DNA of 64,000 bases from Paraliobacillus sp044383835 (GTDB lineage Bacteria; Bacillota; Bacilli; Bacillales; Amphibacillaceae): the NCBI RefSeq assembly GCF_044383835.1, contig NZ_JBISEP010000001.1, positions 124,001 to 188,000 of the forward strand, read 5' to 3'. A program made the translations under genes and the position numbers. Positions 23,988-31,988 of this stretch are shown here, one piece after another. The notes under the pieces are model-generated. The model searched no databases, was not told the DNA's origin, and saw only the letters and a program-made list of their open reading frames with translations. Position 1 is the first letter of the stretch, and every line of letters begins with the position of its first letter.

Positions 23988-24657
23988 ATTCTATATGAAA
24001 TGTACCTTCTTTTTCAAGTGTTACATATTCTTGATATCTGCGATGTACAGTAGCTTTAGAAACATTATACCCTAGCCCTCGAAGAGTCGATGCGATTTCA
24101 GCAAATGTTAATTTATTTTCCTTTAGCTTTATAACTTCTTCTATTGGGAACTCTATTCGTTCACGTCCTGGCGCTTGATGTTTATGGGCGAGATTTTTTT
24201 CAGGTTGGTACCCGTTCTCCATAGCTCGCTTTATACCACGTTTAATCTTTATATTGTGAATCTTCCTTTGATATTCTTCTACGATCCCTACAATTTGTAA
24301 GACCATGCTATCTGCTTCAGATAATTGTAATTCTCCTTGATTAGACAAGGCATAAATTTTAATACCTAATTTAGAAAACTGATGAAACAATGCTATTTTA
24401 GTATTTCCTCTACCAAGCCTTGTTTCATCCTGAATTAGTATACAGTCAATTTCGCCAGATCCACACCTTTCTAGTAAGGTTAATATTCCTTGACGTTCAA
24501 TCTCATATCCACTTTGTTTTTCTTCAATTATATCAATAACATCTATATTTTTATCTTGCGCAAGTCGTATTAATTCCTGTTTTTGTCTAGATAATGAAGA
24601 CGCTTGTTCTTCCTTTTCTGTACTTACTCTACAATAAATTATTGCTCGCATACTCAT
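23986..24657 (-). CDS. yneB: Serine recombinase (resolvase family) YneB
   Basis: A 223-residue small serine recombinase. The N-terminal catalytic domain has YCRVSTEKEEQASSLSRQ with the nucleophile Ser of RVS (about residue 11), then LIQDETRLGRGNTK holding the conserved Arg pair, and a C-terminal helix-turn-helix (about 175-210, FAEIASTLRGLGYNVSKATVHRR). In B. subtilis yneB lies in the SOS operon behind yneA, with unknown targets. Here it follows the 30-codon peptide gene by 20 bases; no good Shine-Dalgarno is visible, so coupling is possible. Start ATG 24657, with a second in-frame ATG at 24651. Confidence 0.9.
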   Translation of the reverse strand: MSMRAIIYCRVSTEKEEQASSLSRQKQELIRLAQDKNIDVIDIIEEKQSGYEIERQGILTLLERCGSGEIDCILIQDETRLGRGNTKIALFHQFSKLGIKIYALSNQGELQLSEADSMVLQIVGIVEEYQRKIHNIKIKRGIKRAMENGYQPEKNLAHKHQAPGRERIEFPIEEVIKLKENKLTFAEIASTLRGLGYNVSKATVHRRYQEYVTLEKEGTFHIE

Positions 24658-24677
24658 ACCTACAATCTATTAAACTA

Positions 24678-24770
24678 TTAACTTGTTACTAATCCTACAT
24701 ACATAAATACTAACGTAAAAATAAATAAAATGAAATAGAATGCATCTGCTTTTGATATTTTAGTAAACAT
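24678..24770 (-). CDS. SOS-controlled 30-residue membrane peptide at the yneA position
   Basis: An open frame of 31 codons starting at ATG 24770 with a perfect GGAGG eight bases upstream and ending TAA at 24678. It encodes a short charged N-terminus (MFTKISKAD) and one hydrophobic segment (FYFILFIFTLVFMYVGLV). It is the first gene after a consensus promoter with a LexA box inside. In B. subtilis this place holds yneA, a cell-division inhibitor of about 105 residues with one membrane segment plus a LysM domain; here no LysM is encoded anywhere in the interval. Likely role, by position only, is a checkpoint peptide delaying division after DNA damage, like SidA-type peptides of other bacteria. 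Confidence 0.7.
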   Translation of the reverse strand: MFTKISKADAFYFILFIFTLVFMYVGLVTS

Positions 24771-24798
24771 ATTAAATGCCTCCTGTTTTTATAATTTA

Positions 24799-24812
24799 AG
24801 AACCTTTGTTCG
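24799..24812. promoter_or_regulatory. LexA box 1 (peptide-yneB leader)
   Basis: AGAACCTTTGTTCG, one mismatch from CGAACNNNNGTTCG; downstream of the minus-strand promoter, so LexA here would block elongation or start. Confidence 0.75.
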
Positions 24813-24824
24813 CATCTACATATC

Positions 24825-24852
24825 ATTATATACGAACAAAAGTTCTTGTCAA
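24825..24852 (-). promoter_or_regulatory. SOS promoter of the peptide-yneB operon with LexA box 2
   Basis: Minus strand TTGACA (24852-24847), 16-base spacer, TATAAT (24830-24825): perfect sigma-A hexamers. LexA box CGAACAAAAGTTCT (24833-24846) fills the spacer, so LexA must occlude RNA polymerase. Confidence 0.9.
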
Positions 24853-24862
24853 CCATTTTACT

Positions 24863-24902
24863 CGAACTTACGTTTGTCTTTTTTATCCTTGCATGCTATA
24901 CT
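24863..24902 (+). promoter_or_regulatory. lexA promoter with LexA box 3
   Basis: TTGTCT (24874-24879), 17-base spacer, TATACT (24897-24902). LexA box CGAACTTACGTTTG (24863-24876) overlaps the -35, giving autoregulation. Confidence 0.85.
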
Positions 24903-24938
24903 ATTACTAGTAAAAAATATGTACGGAGGTGATCGTTT

Positions 24939-25574
24939 ATGATAAAAATATCAAAACGGCAACAAGCAATTCTTGATTTCATCAAAAAAGAAGTTTTAGA
25001 TAAAGGTTACCCACCTTCTGTTAGAGAAATTGGTGAAGCAGTTGGCTTAGCTTCTAGTTCAACCGTACATGGGCACCTATCTCGATTAGAAAAAAAAGGC
25101 TACATAAGAAGAGATCCAACCAAACCTAGAGCCATCGAAGTGCTTAACTTAGAAGATGATCAATTAGGTATCTTAAAAAAAGAAGCGACTTTTGCACCAG
25201 TCATTGGAAAGGTTACAGCTGGTTTACCTATTACAGCGATTGAAAATATCGAGGAATATGTACCACTACCTCTATCACTGACTCATGGCGATGCTACGGA
25301 TCAATCTATTTTTGTCTTAGTTATTGAGGGAGAAAGTATGATCGAAGCAGGCATACTAGATGGTGACATGGTAATTGTAAAACAGCAACAAACAGCTCAA
25401 AATGGCGAAATTGTTGTTGCAATGACAGATGAGGAAGAAGCAACAGTAAAACGATTCTTTAAAGAAAATAATTATATTCGTCTACAACCTGAAAATGCGA
25501 CAATGGAACCTTTAATTTATCAAAATGTATCTATATTAGGTAAAGTTATTGGTCTATATCGTGACATCCATTAA
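24939..25574 (+). CDS. lexA: SOS repressor LexA
   Basis: Represses SOS genes and cleaves itself when RecA filaments form. 211 residues: winged helix DNA-binding domain (PPSVREIGEAVGLASSST, about 25-42), cleavage site Ala94-Gly95 in VTAGLP, catalytic Ser133 in GESM and Lys171 in ATVKRF. ACGGAGGTGA precedes the ATG. It diverges from the peptide-yneB operon, sharing a region with three LexA boxes, as for lexA-yneA in B. subtilis. Confidence 0.97.
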   Translation: MIKISKRQQAILDFIKKEVLDKGYPPSVREIGEAVGLASSSTVHGHLSRLEKKGYIRRDPTKPRAIEVLNLEDDQLGILKKEATFAPVIGKVTAGLPITAIENIEEYVPLPLSLTHGDATDQSIFVLVIEGESMIEAGILDGDMVIVKQQQTAQNGEIVVAMTDEEEATVKRFFKENNYIRLQPENATMEPLIYQNVSILGKVIGLYRDIH

Positions 25575-25612
25575 ACAAGCGCTTTACTCCTTTGAGTAAA
25601 GCGCTTGTTTTT
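25573..25612 (+). terminator. Terminator of lexA
   Basis: Perfect 17-base arms AAACAAGCGCTTTACTC / GAGTAAAGCGCTTGTTT with a CTTT loop. Confidence 0.95.
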
Positions 25613-25907
25613 AAAGCATCAATGAAAAAGTTAAAACCTTTCTTTTGTAATTGTTTCACTCTAGCATTTATATTTTCTTTAGATTAAAATGAGCCTATTA
25701 CTATATATGGTTGATTTTGTTATTTGTTATATATATCGAGACTATCGTAATTATATTTTACTTAAGAGATACATGCTTTTTTCTATGATACCAGACCACA
25801 TTAGCACCCCTCCTTTATTTAATATAACCACTCCCTTAAAATTGTGGTTATTTCTTTTTTGAGAATTCATAGAAAAAATAACAAAACTTTTAGATTGAGG
25901 TGAAAAA
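25613..25907. other. AT-rich intergenic stretch with an orphan terminator
   Basis: No convincing gene. A hairpin ATAACCAC / GTGGTTAT followed by TTCTTTTTT (25824-25857, plus strand) is a good terminator without an obvious gene before it. On the minus strand GGAGGGGTGCTA precedes a 16-codon frame (MWSGIIEKSMYLLSKI, about 25799-25749) that is probably chance. This begins the decayed accessory segment between lexA and glnA. Confidence 0.5.
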
Positions 25908-26408
25908 ATGAAAGCTAAAACCTACAAGATAATAATTGGATTGTTTAGTCTGATATTATTAGCAAGTTGTGGAAGTGAAGACAAGATGAATTTTTATGAA
26001 CAAACAAGTGATACAGAATTAAAAGAGGAATTAAATGCTATTAAAATCGGATCAACTGAATTGGAAGTAAAAGAAGCTTTTGGAGAACCAAATTCTACTG
26101 AGGAAACAAAGAATAGTATGTATTTGAAATATGGATCTCAAGAATACAAATATGCGCAATTTCAGATTGTAAACGGTATTGTTAAACGCTATTTTTTCTC
26201 TGATAAACAATATAATAAAAATAAGAAAGTAGGAATCGGCAGCTCTAAACAAACTATAATTACTGAATATGGTGAAAATTATTATATACGGGATGATTCA
26301 AGTGATAAAGTTTTAGGTTATTTTGATAAAGATAAAGGGATAAATATCGAATTTGCATTTGAAGACTCAAAAGTTATTGGTATTGAAGTATCAAAGGTTA
26401 ATAAATAA
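25908..26408 (+). CDS. Putative lipoprotein with BamE-like repeats
   Basis: A 166-residue secreted lipoprotein: signal peptide of about 20 residues with lipobox LLASC. The mature part holds two similar segments, IKIGSTELEVKEAFGEPN (about 45-62) and VGIGSSKQTIITEYGEN (about 107-123). This G-S/T-x-x-E/Q-V/I-x-x-x-(F/Y)G pattern is that of the SmpA/OmlA (BamE) fold, often found in Gram-positive surface lipoproteins. GAGGTG precedes the ATG. It is isolated between lexA and phage remnants, very AT-rich and probably acquired. Function unknown. Confidence 0.75.
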   Translation: MKAKTYKIIIGLFSLILLASCGSEDKMNFYEQTSDTELKEELNAIKIGSTELEVKEAFGEPNSTEETKNSMYLKYGSQEYKYAQFQIVNGIVKRYFFSDKQYNKNKKVGIGSSKQTIITEYGENYYIRDDSSDKVLGYFDKDKGINIEFAFEDSKVIGIEVSKVNK

Positions 26409-26461
26409 GACTCTCTTAAGTTGTTACTTGCATTAATTATTTAATAACCTTAAAGCTAACT

Positions 26462-26487
26462 GGGAGCACAACTAAGTGCTCCTTTTT
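26462..26487 (+). terminator. Terminator after the BamE-like lipoprotein gene
   Basis: Stem GGAGCAC, 6-base loop, GTGCTCC then TTTTT. Confidence 0.85.
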
Positions 26488-26490
26488 ATA

Positions 26491-26812
26491 TCATCCAAAT
26501 AATTCTCCAAATGTAACCGGTCCTGCTTTACCATCTACGCCAATGCCAACATCATTCCGGAAGTATTTTACATTCCATTCTGTATCGTTACCCAAAATAC
26601 CATCTATTGCAAGGCAATAACCTTCACAACGCAACAACGCTTGTAAAATCCAAGTGAGATTACCTTTACTACTACACTAGCTGCTTTTGTTTTAGAACCC
26701 CAATAACCATCAACTTTTAGACCCGCATTAAATTGTTTGTTTAATTCTGTTTGATAAGCCTCAACTAATGCTTTACGAGTATTAGGACGTGGATTATGAA
26801 CTAATACTTTCT
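26491..26812 (-). pseudogene. Phage endolysin/amidase C-terminal peptidoglycan-binding domain, frameshifted
   Basis: Two minus-strand frames together encode the C-terminal cell-wall-binding part of a phage lysin. The upstream frame gives NPRPNTRKALVEAYQTELNK and LKVDGYWGSKTKAAS; about 26665-26680 a single-base shift moves to a second frame giving KGNLTWILQALL, YCLAIDGILGND, then FRNDVGIGVDGKAGPVTFGE before TGA at 26491. Repeats of VDG-x-WG/AIDG-x-LG type are peptidoglycan-binding repeats. No catalytic domain lies upstream: after 26812 the frame runs into a short hydrophobic tract and stops. A dead prophage remnant. Confidence 0.8.
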
Positions 26813-27084
26813 TTCATTGAATATATAATAGCTACAATAGCTAGAGTTATTAAAGATAAACCACTTCCTAAGGGTGCTTTATATTAAATAACCCGCACAA
26901 AAAAAACCTAGTTCTCGCTGGCCAGGTCCATTCGTTTCTCTGAGGTTAATCTGATAAGAGATTATTCAGTTACTATGTTAAATTAATTATTTTAACATTT
27001 ATAACTATTATTTTTGATGTAATACAAAGTATAGAATTTTAATTTAAATCCGCAATTACCAATCTTAAGCTGAGGAGTGAAAAA
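26813..27084. other. Non-coding stretch between phage remnants
   Basis: No gene supported. The minus strand 26805-26885 carries a stop-to-stop frame with a hydrophobic run (LSLITLAIVAIIYSM) but no start; it may be a remnant of a holin-like or other phage membrane protein. The rest is AT-rich without repeats I can see. Confidence 0.4.
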
Positions 27085-27426
27085 ATGAGTAATGTCAACT
27101 ATTCAAAAAAAAGCAGAAGAATGAATTTAAAAACCCATGTTCAAACAATTATTAGAAAAACTTTCGGAATACTCTTGTCCCTGTTTTTCTTCTATCTTTT
27201 TGTATCGTATGAAGATTGGATGAGTATTATATATGTTAATGATTTTATTATTTTCTTAATTTGGAGCGCTGTTTCAGTAGCTATCTTTTTGCGGGGAGTT
27301 AAACTTGATATAGGTCTACAAAAAATTAAATTTCATTTTATTATTCGTCTATTCTTAATATTTTTATTATCTTTTTCTTTGTATATCAATTGTTCACACC
27401 TTATTTCTATTCAGATGACTATCTAA
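27085..27426 (+). CDS. Hypothetical membrane protein, possibly truncated by frameshift
   Basis: A 113-residue protein with a basic N-terminus (to about residue 24) and three hydrophobic segments (about 27-42, 50-70, 86-105). GAGGAGTG precedes the ATG. The last 12 codons overlap the next frame, whose reading QLFTPYFYSDDYLKQAG continues naturally after the third membrane segment, so the original protein may have run on into the 27390 frame by a +1 shift. I do not recognise the family. It lies in the phage-remnant segment and could be either a real accessory gene or debris. Confidence 0.45.
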   Translation: MSNVNYSKKSRRMNLKTHVQTIIRKTFGILLSLFFFYLFVSYEDWMSIIYVNDFIIFLIWSAVSVAIFLRGVKLDIGLQKIKFHFIIRLFLIFLLSFSLYINCSHLISIQMTI

Positions 27427-27746
27427 AGCAGGCTGGAAAACATGTGATAGAATCATATTTTGAACTTGCAAGAGATGATCTTACCCTTAAACAGAAAGAA
27501 GACATTGCTAAGTCAATATTATCGGTTTATCGTTTGAGTTTACCTATCCATTCATTACGTCATGCACACGCTGTTTTACTATTAGAAGCAGAGAATGATA
27601 TGAAATTCATTCAAGAAAGATTAGGACATCGTAGTTATCAAATAACCGCAGATATTTATTCTCACATCTCTAAAAGACTTGATCAAAAATCAATGAAAAG
27701 GTATGAAGCTTATCTTGGTCAAATCACTTCTTCAAAGAGTGATTAA
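27390..27746 (+). pseudogene. Tyrosine recombinase (phage integrase) C-terminal fragment
   Basis: The open frame ends with the catalytic half of a phage-type integrase: H-x-x-R in IHSLRHAH (Arg57 of the frame), His80 in ERLGHRS, and the nucleophile Tyr90 in ADIYSHIS, followed by RLDQKSMKRYEAYL. The first catalytic Arg, the core-binding domain and the arm-binding domain are missing. Residues 1-50 are not integrase-like and may belong to the preceding membrane protein, so the frame is a fusion of two remnants, inactive as a recombinase. It probably marks the edge of a lost prophage. Confidence 0.8.
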
Positions 27747-27803
27747 TTTTTGTGGGTGCGCCCGTGGGTGGATTAAAAACGCTTCTACTTCCAACCAAAA
27801 CAA

Positions 27804-27834
27804 AAACCCTCAATACAAGCAGTATCAAGGGTTT
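27804..27834 (-). terminator. Terminator of glnRA
   Basis: Stem AAACCCT...GTATTG-type arms pairing with wobble on the minus transcript, 5-base loop and a U-rich end, 8 bases beyond glnA. Confidence 0.65.
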
Positions 27835-27841
27835 CTTTCTA

Positions 27842-29176
27842 TTAATAAGCCTTCATGTACTGTTCACGTTCCCAAGGGTGGACTTGTGTGCGGAACATAT
27901 CCCATTCTATTTCTTTTGATTCAATAAAGTGTTCGTACAAGTGTTCGCCAAGTGCATCCGACACTATTTTATCTTCTTTCAACAACTGTATTGCATGATA
28001 AAGAGTAGCGGGTAAGTCTTTTACACCATTTGCTTCCCTTTCTTCTTTATTCATCACATATATGTTTCTATCGATCGGCTCTGGAGGAGTGAGTTTATTC
28101 TTAATTCCATCTAATCCGGATGCTAATAGAACAGAAAGTGCCATATACGGATTTGCTGCTGGATCAACACTACGTACTTCAATACGTGTGCTTAATCCTC
28201 TTGATGAAGGAACACGAATTAATGGACTTCTATTCAACCCAGACCATGCAACATAACATGGCGCTTCATAACCAGGCACAAGACGTTTGTATGAGTTTAC
28301 TGTCGGATTTGTAATCGCAGTAAAGTGTAATGCATGTTTCATAATACCAGCAATGAATTGATAAGCAGTTTCACTTAATTGCAAGTCTCCACTTTCATCT
28401 AAAAATGCATTTTCTCCGCCTTTAAAAAGCGACATGTTACAGTGCATGCCTGAGCCACTCACTCCGAATAATGGTTTAGGCATAAAGGTAGCGTGTAAAC
28501 CGTGTTTGCGGGCAATTGTTTTTACTACTAATTTAAATGTTTGAATATCATCAGCATGTTTCACAGCATCAGAATATTTAAAATCAATTTCATGTTGTCC
28601 TGGAGCAACTTCATGGTGAGAAGCCTCCATTTCAAATCCCATTTCTTCTAATTCTAATACAATGTCACGACGGCAATTTTCGCCTAAATCAGTTGGTGCT
28701 AAGTCAAAATAACCACCGTGATCATTCAATTCTAATGAAGGCTCGCCTCTCTCATCTAATTTAAACAAGAAAAATTCTGGTTCTGCACCAATGTTAAACG
28801 CATTAAATCCTAGCTTTTCCATTTCTTTGAGATTTCGCTTTAAATTGTAACGCGGGCAACCTTCAAACGGTGAGCCATGATGATCATAGATGTCACAAAT
28901 AAAACGGGCAACTCTTCCTTTTTCTGAAGTCCACGGAAATACTACGAATGTATCAAGGTCGGGATAAAGCTTCATATCTGACTCCTCAATTCGAACAAAC
29001 CCCTCTATTGAAGAGCCATCAAAAACCATTTGATTATCCAGCGCTTTATCTAACTGACTAAGCGGAATTTCCACATTTTTAATTGTACCGAGTAAATCGG
29101 TAAATTGCAGACGGATAAACTTAACGTTTTCTTCCTCAATACGCTTTTTGATTTCTTTTCTTGTAAACTTTGCCAT
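27842..29176 (-). CDS. glnA: Glutamine synthetase type I
   Basis: Makes glutamine from glutamate, ammonia and ATP; in bacilli the feedback-inhibited enzyme also controls GlnR and TnrA. 444 residues, the same length as in B. subtilis, lacking the adenylylation loop of the enterobacterial type. Motifs: DGSSIEGFVRIEESDM (residues near 54-69), EVAPGQHEIDFKY, KPLFGVSGSGMHCN and NPTVNSYKRLVPGYEAP. A GTG at 29185 is in frame, but the ATG at 29176 has AAGGAG eight bases upstream. It follows glnR by 23 bases in the conserved glnRA operon. Confidence 0.97.
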   Translation of the reverse strand: MAKFTRKEIKKRIEEENVKFIRLQFTDLLGTIKNVEIPLSQLDKALDNQMVFDGSSIEGFVRIEESDMKLYPDLDTFVVFPWTSEKGRVARFICDIYDHHGSPFEGCPRYNLKRNLKEMEKLGFNAFNIGAEPEFFLFKLDERGEPSLELNDHGGYFDLAPTDLGENCRRDIVLELEEMGFEMEASHHEVAPGQHEIDFKYSDAVKHADDIQTFKLVVKTIARKHGLHATFMPKPLFGVSGSGMHCNMSLFKGGENAFLDESGDLQLSETAYQFIAGIMKHALHFTAITNPTVNSYKRLVPGYEAPCYVAWSGLNRSPLIRVPSSRGLSTRIEVRSVDPAANPYMALSVLLASGLDGIKNKLTPPEPIDRNIYVMNKEEREANGVKDLPATLYHAIQLLKEDKIVSDALGEHLYEHFIESKEIEWDMFRTQVHPWEREQYMKAY

Positions 29177-29199
29177 GTTGTTCACTCCTTTTATAAATT

Positions 29200-29595
29200 C
29201 TAGTGGAAAAACCGAGATAATTCTCCTTGACGTAAAGAAGTTCTGCCTTTATGGCCCAATTCAAATAATTCCTTTTGCAATATTTGACGGAGCTCTTTTT
29301 CTGTTAATTCAGACGGCTTATCTTGATCGATTGCTTTTTTTGTTGTAGATAATACTTTGATGGATAGCATTTGCTTTATTCCTGCCAAATTAATACCTTT
29401 TTCAATAAGTACTTTTATCTCTAACAAACGATCGACATCATTAAAGGAGAATAACCGTTGATTTCCCTCTGTACGAGAAGGATGAATCAAGCCATGTTGT
29501 TCATAGTAACGAATCTGCCTTGCTGTTAAGTCAGTTAACGACTTAACAATTCCAATCGAAAATAAGGGCATCGAACGCCTATCTGCATCGCTCAT
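29200..29595 (-). CDS. glnR: Glutamine synthetase repressor GlnR (MerR family)
   Basis: A 131-residue MerR-type repressor of nitrogen genes, active when glutamine-bound glutamine synthetase is present. DNA-binding domain LTARQIRYYEQHGLIHPSR and NQRLFSFNDVDRLLEIK; the C-terminal tail RQGELSRFFH is the autoinhibitory end that senses GlnA. The start is the ATG at 29595 with GAAGGGG eight bases upstream; an in-frame GTG at 29604 is unlikely. First gene of glnRA, with a GlnR site at its promoter. Confidence 0.96.
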   Translation of the reverse strand: MSDADRRSMPLFSIGIVKSLTDLTARQIRYYEQHGLIHPSRTEGNQRLFSFNDVDRLLEIKVLIEKGINLAGIKQMLSIKVLSTTKKAIDQDKPSELTEKELRQILQKELFELGHKGRTSLRQGELSRFFH

Positions 29596-29632
29596 TTCAT
29601 TCACCCCTTCCTATGTACTATAGTTATTTTAT

Positions 29633-29676
29633 ATCTATGATACTATAATTGTCAATGCGTGTTAGCTTTCCTTACA
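29633..29676 (-). promoter_or_regulatory. glnRA promoter with GlnR box
   Basis: TGTTAGCTTTCCTTACA (29660-29676) fits the GlnR/TnrA site TGTNA-N7-TNACA exactly. It lies four bases upstream of a -35 TTGACA (minus 29655-29650), with a TATAAA-type -10 16 bases on. GlnR would repress glnRA in nitrogen excess. Confidence 0.88.
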
Positions 29677-29822
29677 TATATTTTTATCGTTGAATAGATA
29701 CGATATCTGCACAATAAAATAACCAATTAACTTACTTTGTGCAGGGCAAAGAATCATTCTTAAACACCTCTTGCAGCATTTGAATACTCACGTTTATTCC
29801 TTTGTATTTAATGCTTTCTCCT

Positions 29823-31049
29823 TTAATCATAAAATAATGAGTGTTCGTTCGGGGCATAACCTTGAACGATATACACTTCCTTTTCTGAATCAAATGTTTC
29901 TTCATGTATAATAGTCTGCTGCAAAAGCGATTGTAGTAATTTACCATCTGAAGCTTGTACTATTTTCTTATAAAAATCCCAATGGTTGATAAGTAGTTTC
30001 TCTGTTTCTTTCAACAATCGTAAACGATCTAATTGGTTTAAAGCGCTCATCTTTAATGATGGTTGTGAAAAGGGAATAAAATTTTCACGTAACTTATCAT
30101 TTTTATTATAGATCGTTAATATCGGTAAATGATCTACCTCTAAATCACTTAACAAGCGCAACACCGTTTGTTGATGCTGTTCTTTGTCAGGATGTGTACT
30201 ATCAACAACATGATAAATAAAATCAGCTTCCTTCACTTCTTCTAACGTAGACCGAAATGCTGCAATTAATGCGGTAGGAAGGTCTTGCATAAATCCAACT
30301 GTGTCCGTAATAATCGCTTGAAAACCAGAGGGAAACTTTAATTGCCTTGACATGGGATCAAGCGTTGCAAATAATTGATCTTCCTCTAATGAATCACTTT
30401 GAGTCAAGCGATTAAACAAAGTTGATTTTCCCGCATTTGTATAACCAACAATGGCAATTTGAGTCACTTTATTTCTTTTTCTTCTCTTCCGATATTGATC
30501 TCTTTGATTTACAACTGTCTCCAATTGTCTTTTAATCTCATTTATTCGACGATTAATATGCCTTCGATCTGATTCTAATTTTGTTTCACCTGGACCTCTT
30601 GTACCAATCCCTCCACCTAAACGCGAAAGATGTTGCCCTTGTCCATGCAAACGCGGAAGCATGTATTGGTATTGTGCTAATTCTACTTGTAATTTCCCTT
30701 CTTTTGTGTATGCTCGTTGCGCGAAAATATCTAAAATTAATTGACTACGATCAATTACTCTAACTTCTAAATATTTTTGTAAATTGCGCATTTGCGTTGC
30801 GGTTAATTCATCATTGGCAATGACTAAATCAATATTATCATTTTCTATTAACTCTTGAATTTCTTCTAGCTTTCCTTTACCCATATATAAAGCGGGATGA
30901 GGGTGTTCCCGCTTTTGTAAAATTGTGTGTTTCACATTACCTTTTGCAGTGTTTGTCAAAGAAACAAGTTCTTTTAAGGAATAATGGATTTGCTCATCCG
31001 CAACAAAATGTTTTTGAATAGCAATAATTAGTACATTCTCTTTCGTCAT
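29823..31049 (-). CDS. hflX: GTPase HflX
   Basis: A ribosome-associated GTPase that splits stalled or hibernating 70S ribosomes. 408 residues: N-terminal HflX domain with YMGKGKLEEI and IANDELTATQMRNL, the helical linker HLSRLGGGIGTRGPGETKLE, and the G domain with P-loop GYTNAGKSTLFNRL (about 200-213), switch DTVGFMQDLP and NKxD as YNKNDKL. C-terminal ferredoxin-like part is short. AAGGAGA precedes the ATG. It lies between glnR and spoVK as in B. subtilis, where ynbB comes between hflX and glnR but is missing here. Confidence 0.94.
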   Translation of the reverse strand: MTKENVLIIAIQKHFVADEQIHYSLKELVSLTNTAKGNVKHTILQKREHPHPALYMGKGKLEEIQELIENDNIDLVIANDELTATQMRNLQKYLEVRVIDRSQLILDIFAQRAYTKEGKLQVELAQYQYMLPRLHGQGQHLSRLGGGIGTRGPGETKLESDRRHINRRINEIKRQLETVVNQRDQYRKRRKRNKVTQIAIVGYTNAGKSTLFNRLTQSDSLEEDQLFATLDPMSRQLKFPSGFQAIITDTVGFMQDLPTALIAAFRSTLEEVKEADFIYHVVDSTHPDKEQHQQTVLRLLSDLEVDHLPILTIYNKNDKLRENFIPFSQPSLKMSALNQLDRLRLLKETEKLLINHWDFYKKIVQASDGKLLQSLLQQTIIHEETFDSEKEVYIVQGYAPNEHSLFYD

Positions 31050-31079
31050 TATGTTATGTCTCCTTCTTTACGTATCACT

Positions 31080-31988
31080 TTATTCTATCATAATATCTTT
31101 TGCATTTAATAACATTAAATCATCTATCGTATAGTAGTGTTTATTTAACAATCGAACAGCCTGTTTGCGCATTGACTTTTCCATAATATTCCTAACTAAG
31201 CGGCCATTGGCAAAATGTTCGAATCCATTTTCACGAATATCATTTAATAACAAAGATTTCAGTTTCCATAAGGCCTCGTTTGATAAGCAATAATCTCTTT
31301 CGTTCGCTATTCTTTTTGCAATTTCCACCAATTGTTCAGCTGTATAATTCGGAAAGTTAAAAATAAATGGAAATCTAGACCGCAAGCCTGGATTCAAGGA
31401 TAAGAAATATTCCATTTCCTCAGGATAACCAGCTAAGATTAAAATAAACTGATCATGGTGATCTTCCATCTGCTTTACTAAAGTATCGATCGCTTCCTTC
31501 CCAAAATCTTTTTCTCCACCACGAGCTAATGAATATGCCTCATCTATAAATAATATCCCACCTAATGCCTTTTCTACTAAATTTTTTGTTTTCTTTGCAG
31601 TATGACCAATATACTCACCTACTAAATCCGCTCTATCTGCTTCAATCAAATGTCCTTTGGATAAAACGTTTAATTCTTGAAACAATACTGCTAATTTTCT
31701 TGCTACCGTCGTTTTTCCTGTTCCGGGATTGCCTTTAAACAACATATGCCATACTTGCTTTTCTCCTTTCAATCCTAGTTTCTCTCTTTCCTGATTGATT
31801 CGTATATTGGCATAAATTTCTTTTATATTCTCTTTTACTTCATCCATTCCAATTATGTCCGTAAATAACTTTTCCACCAATTGAAAAGAGGTATTTATAT
31901 CTTGTTTTCCCATTTCCACTGTTTTTTGGCGGTCATGTAAAATGATATTAATTTGATTTTGTTTTTGAGAAGAAACTTGTGACTCCAC
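31080..31988 (-). CDS. spoVK: Stage V sporulation protein K (AAA+ ATPase)
   Basis: A mother-cell AAA+ ATPase required for spore maturation in B. subtilis. 302 residues from the GTG at 31988, which has AGGGGTG upstream; a TTG at 32006 would add six residues. Features: NQINIILHDRQ, GMDEVKENIKEIYANIRINQ, Walker A GNPGTGKTTVARKL, ERADL-type ADRADLVGEYIGHTAKKT, Walker B GGILFIDEAYSLARGGEKDFG, and NPGLRSRFPF. Flanked by hflX and the hfq-miaA pair. A larger two-module relative lies at 12463. Confidence 0.94.
   Translation of the reverse strand: MESQVSSQKQNQINIILHDRQKTVEMGKQDINTSFQLVEKLFTDIIGMDEVKENIKEIYANIRINQEREKLGLKGEKQVWHMLFKGNPGTGKTTVARKLAVLFQELNVLSKGHLIEADRADLVGEYIGHTAKKTKNLVEKALGGILFIDEAYSLARGGEKDFGKEAIDTLVKQMEDHHDQFILILAGYPEEMEYFLSLNPGLRSRFPFIFNFPNYTAEQLVEIAKRIANERDYCLSNEALWKLKSLLLNDIRENGFEHFANGRLVRNIMEKSMRKQAVRLLNKHYYTIDDLMLLNAKDIMIE

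Noticed and set aside
29733..29823. Short minus-strand frame right after hflX (about 19-32 codons, ending SLPCTK)
   Set aside because: It has AAAGGA before a GTG, but no family resemblance and follows hflX in a region where ynbB was lost; too short to support as a gene.
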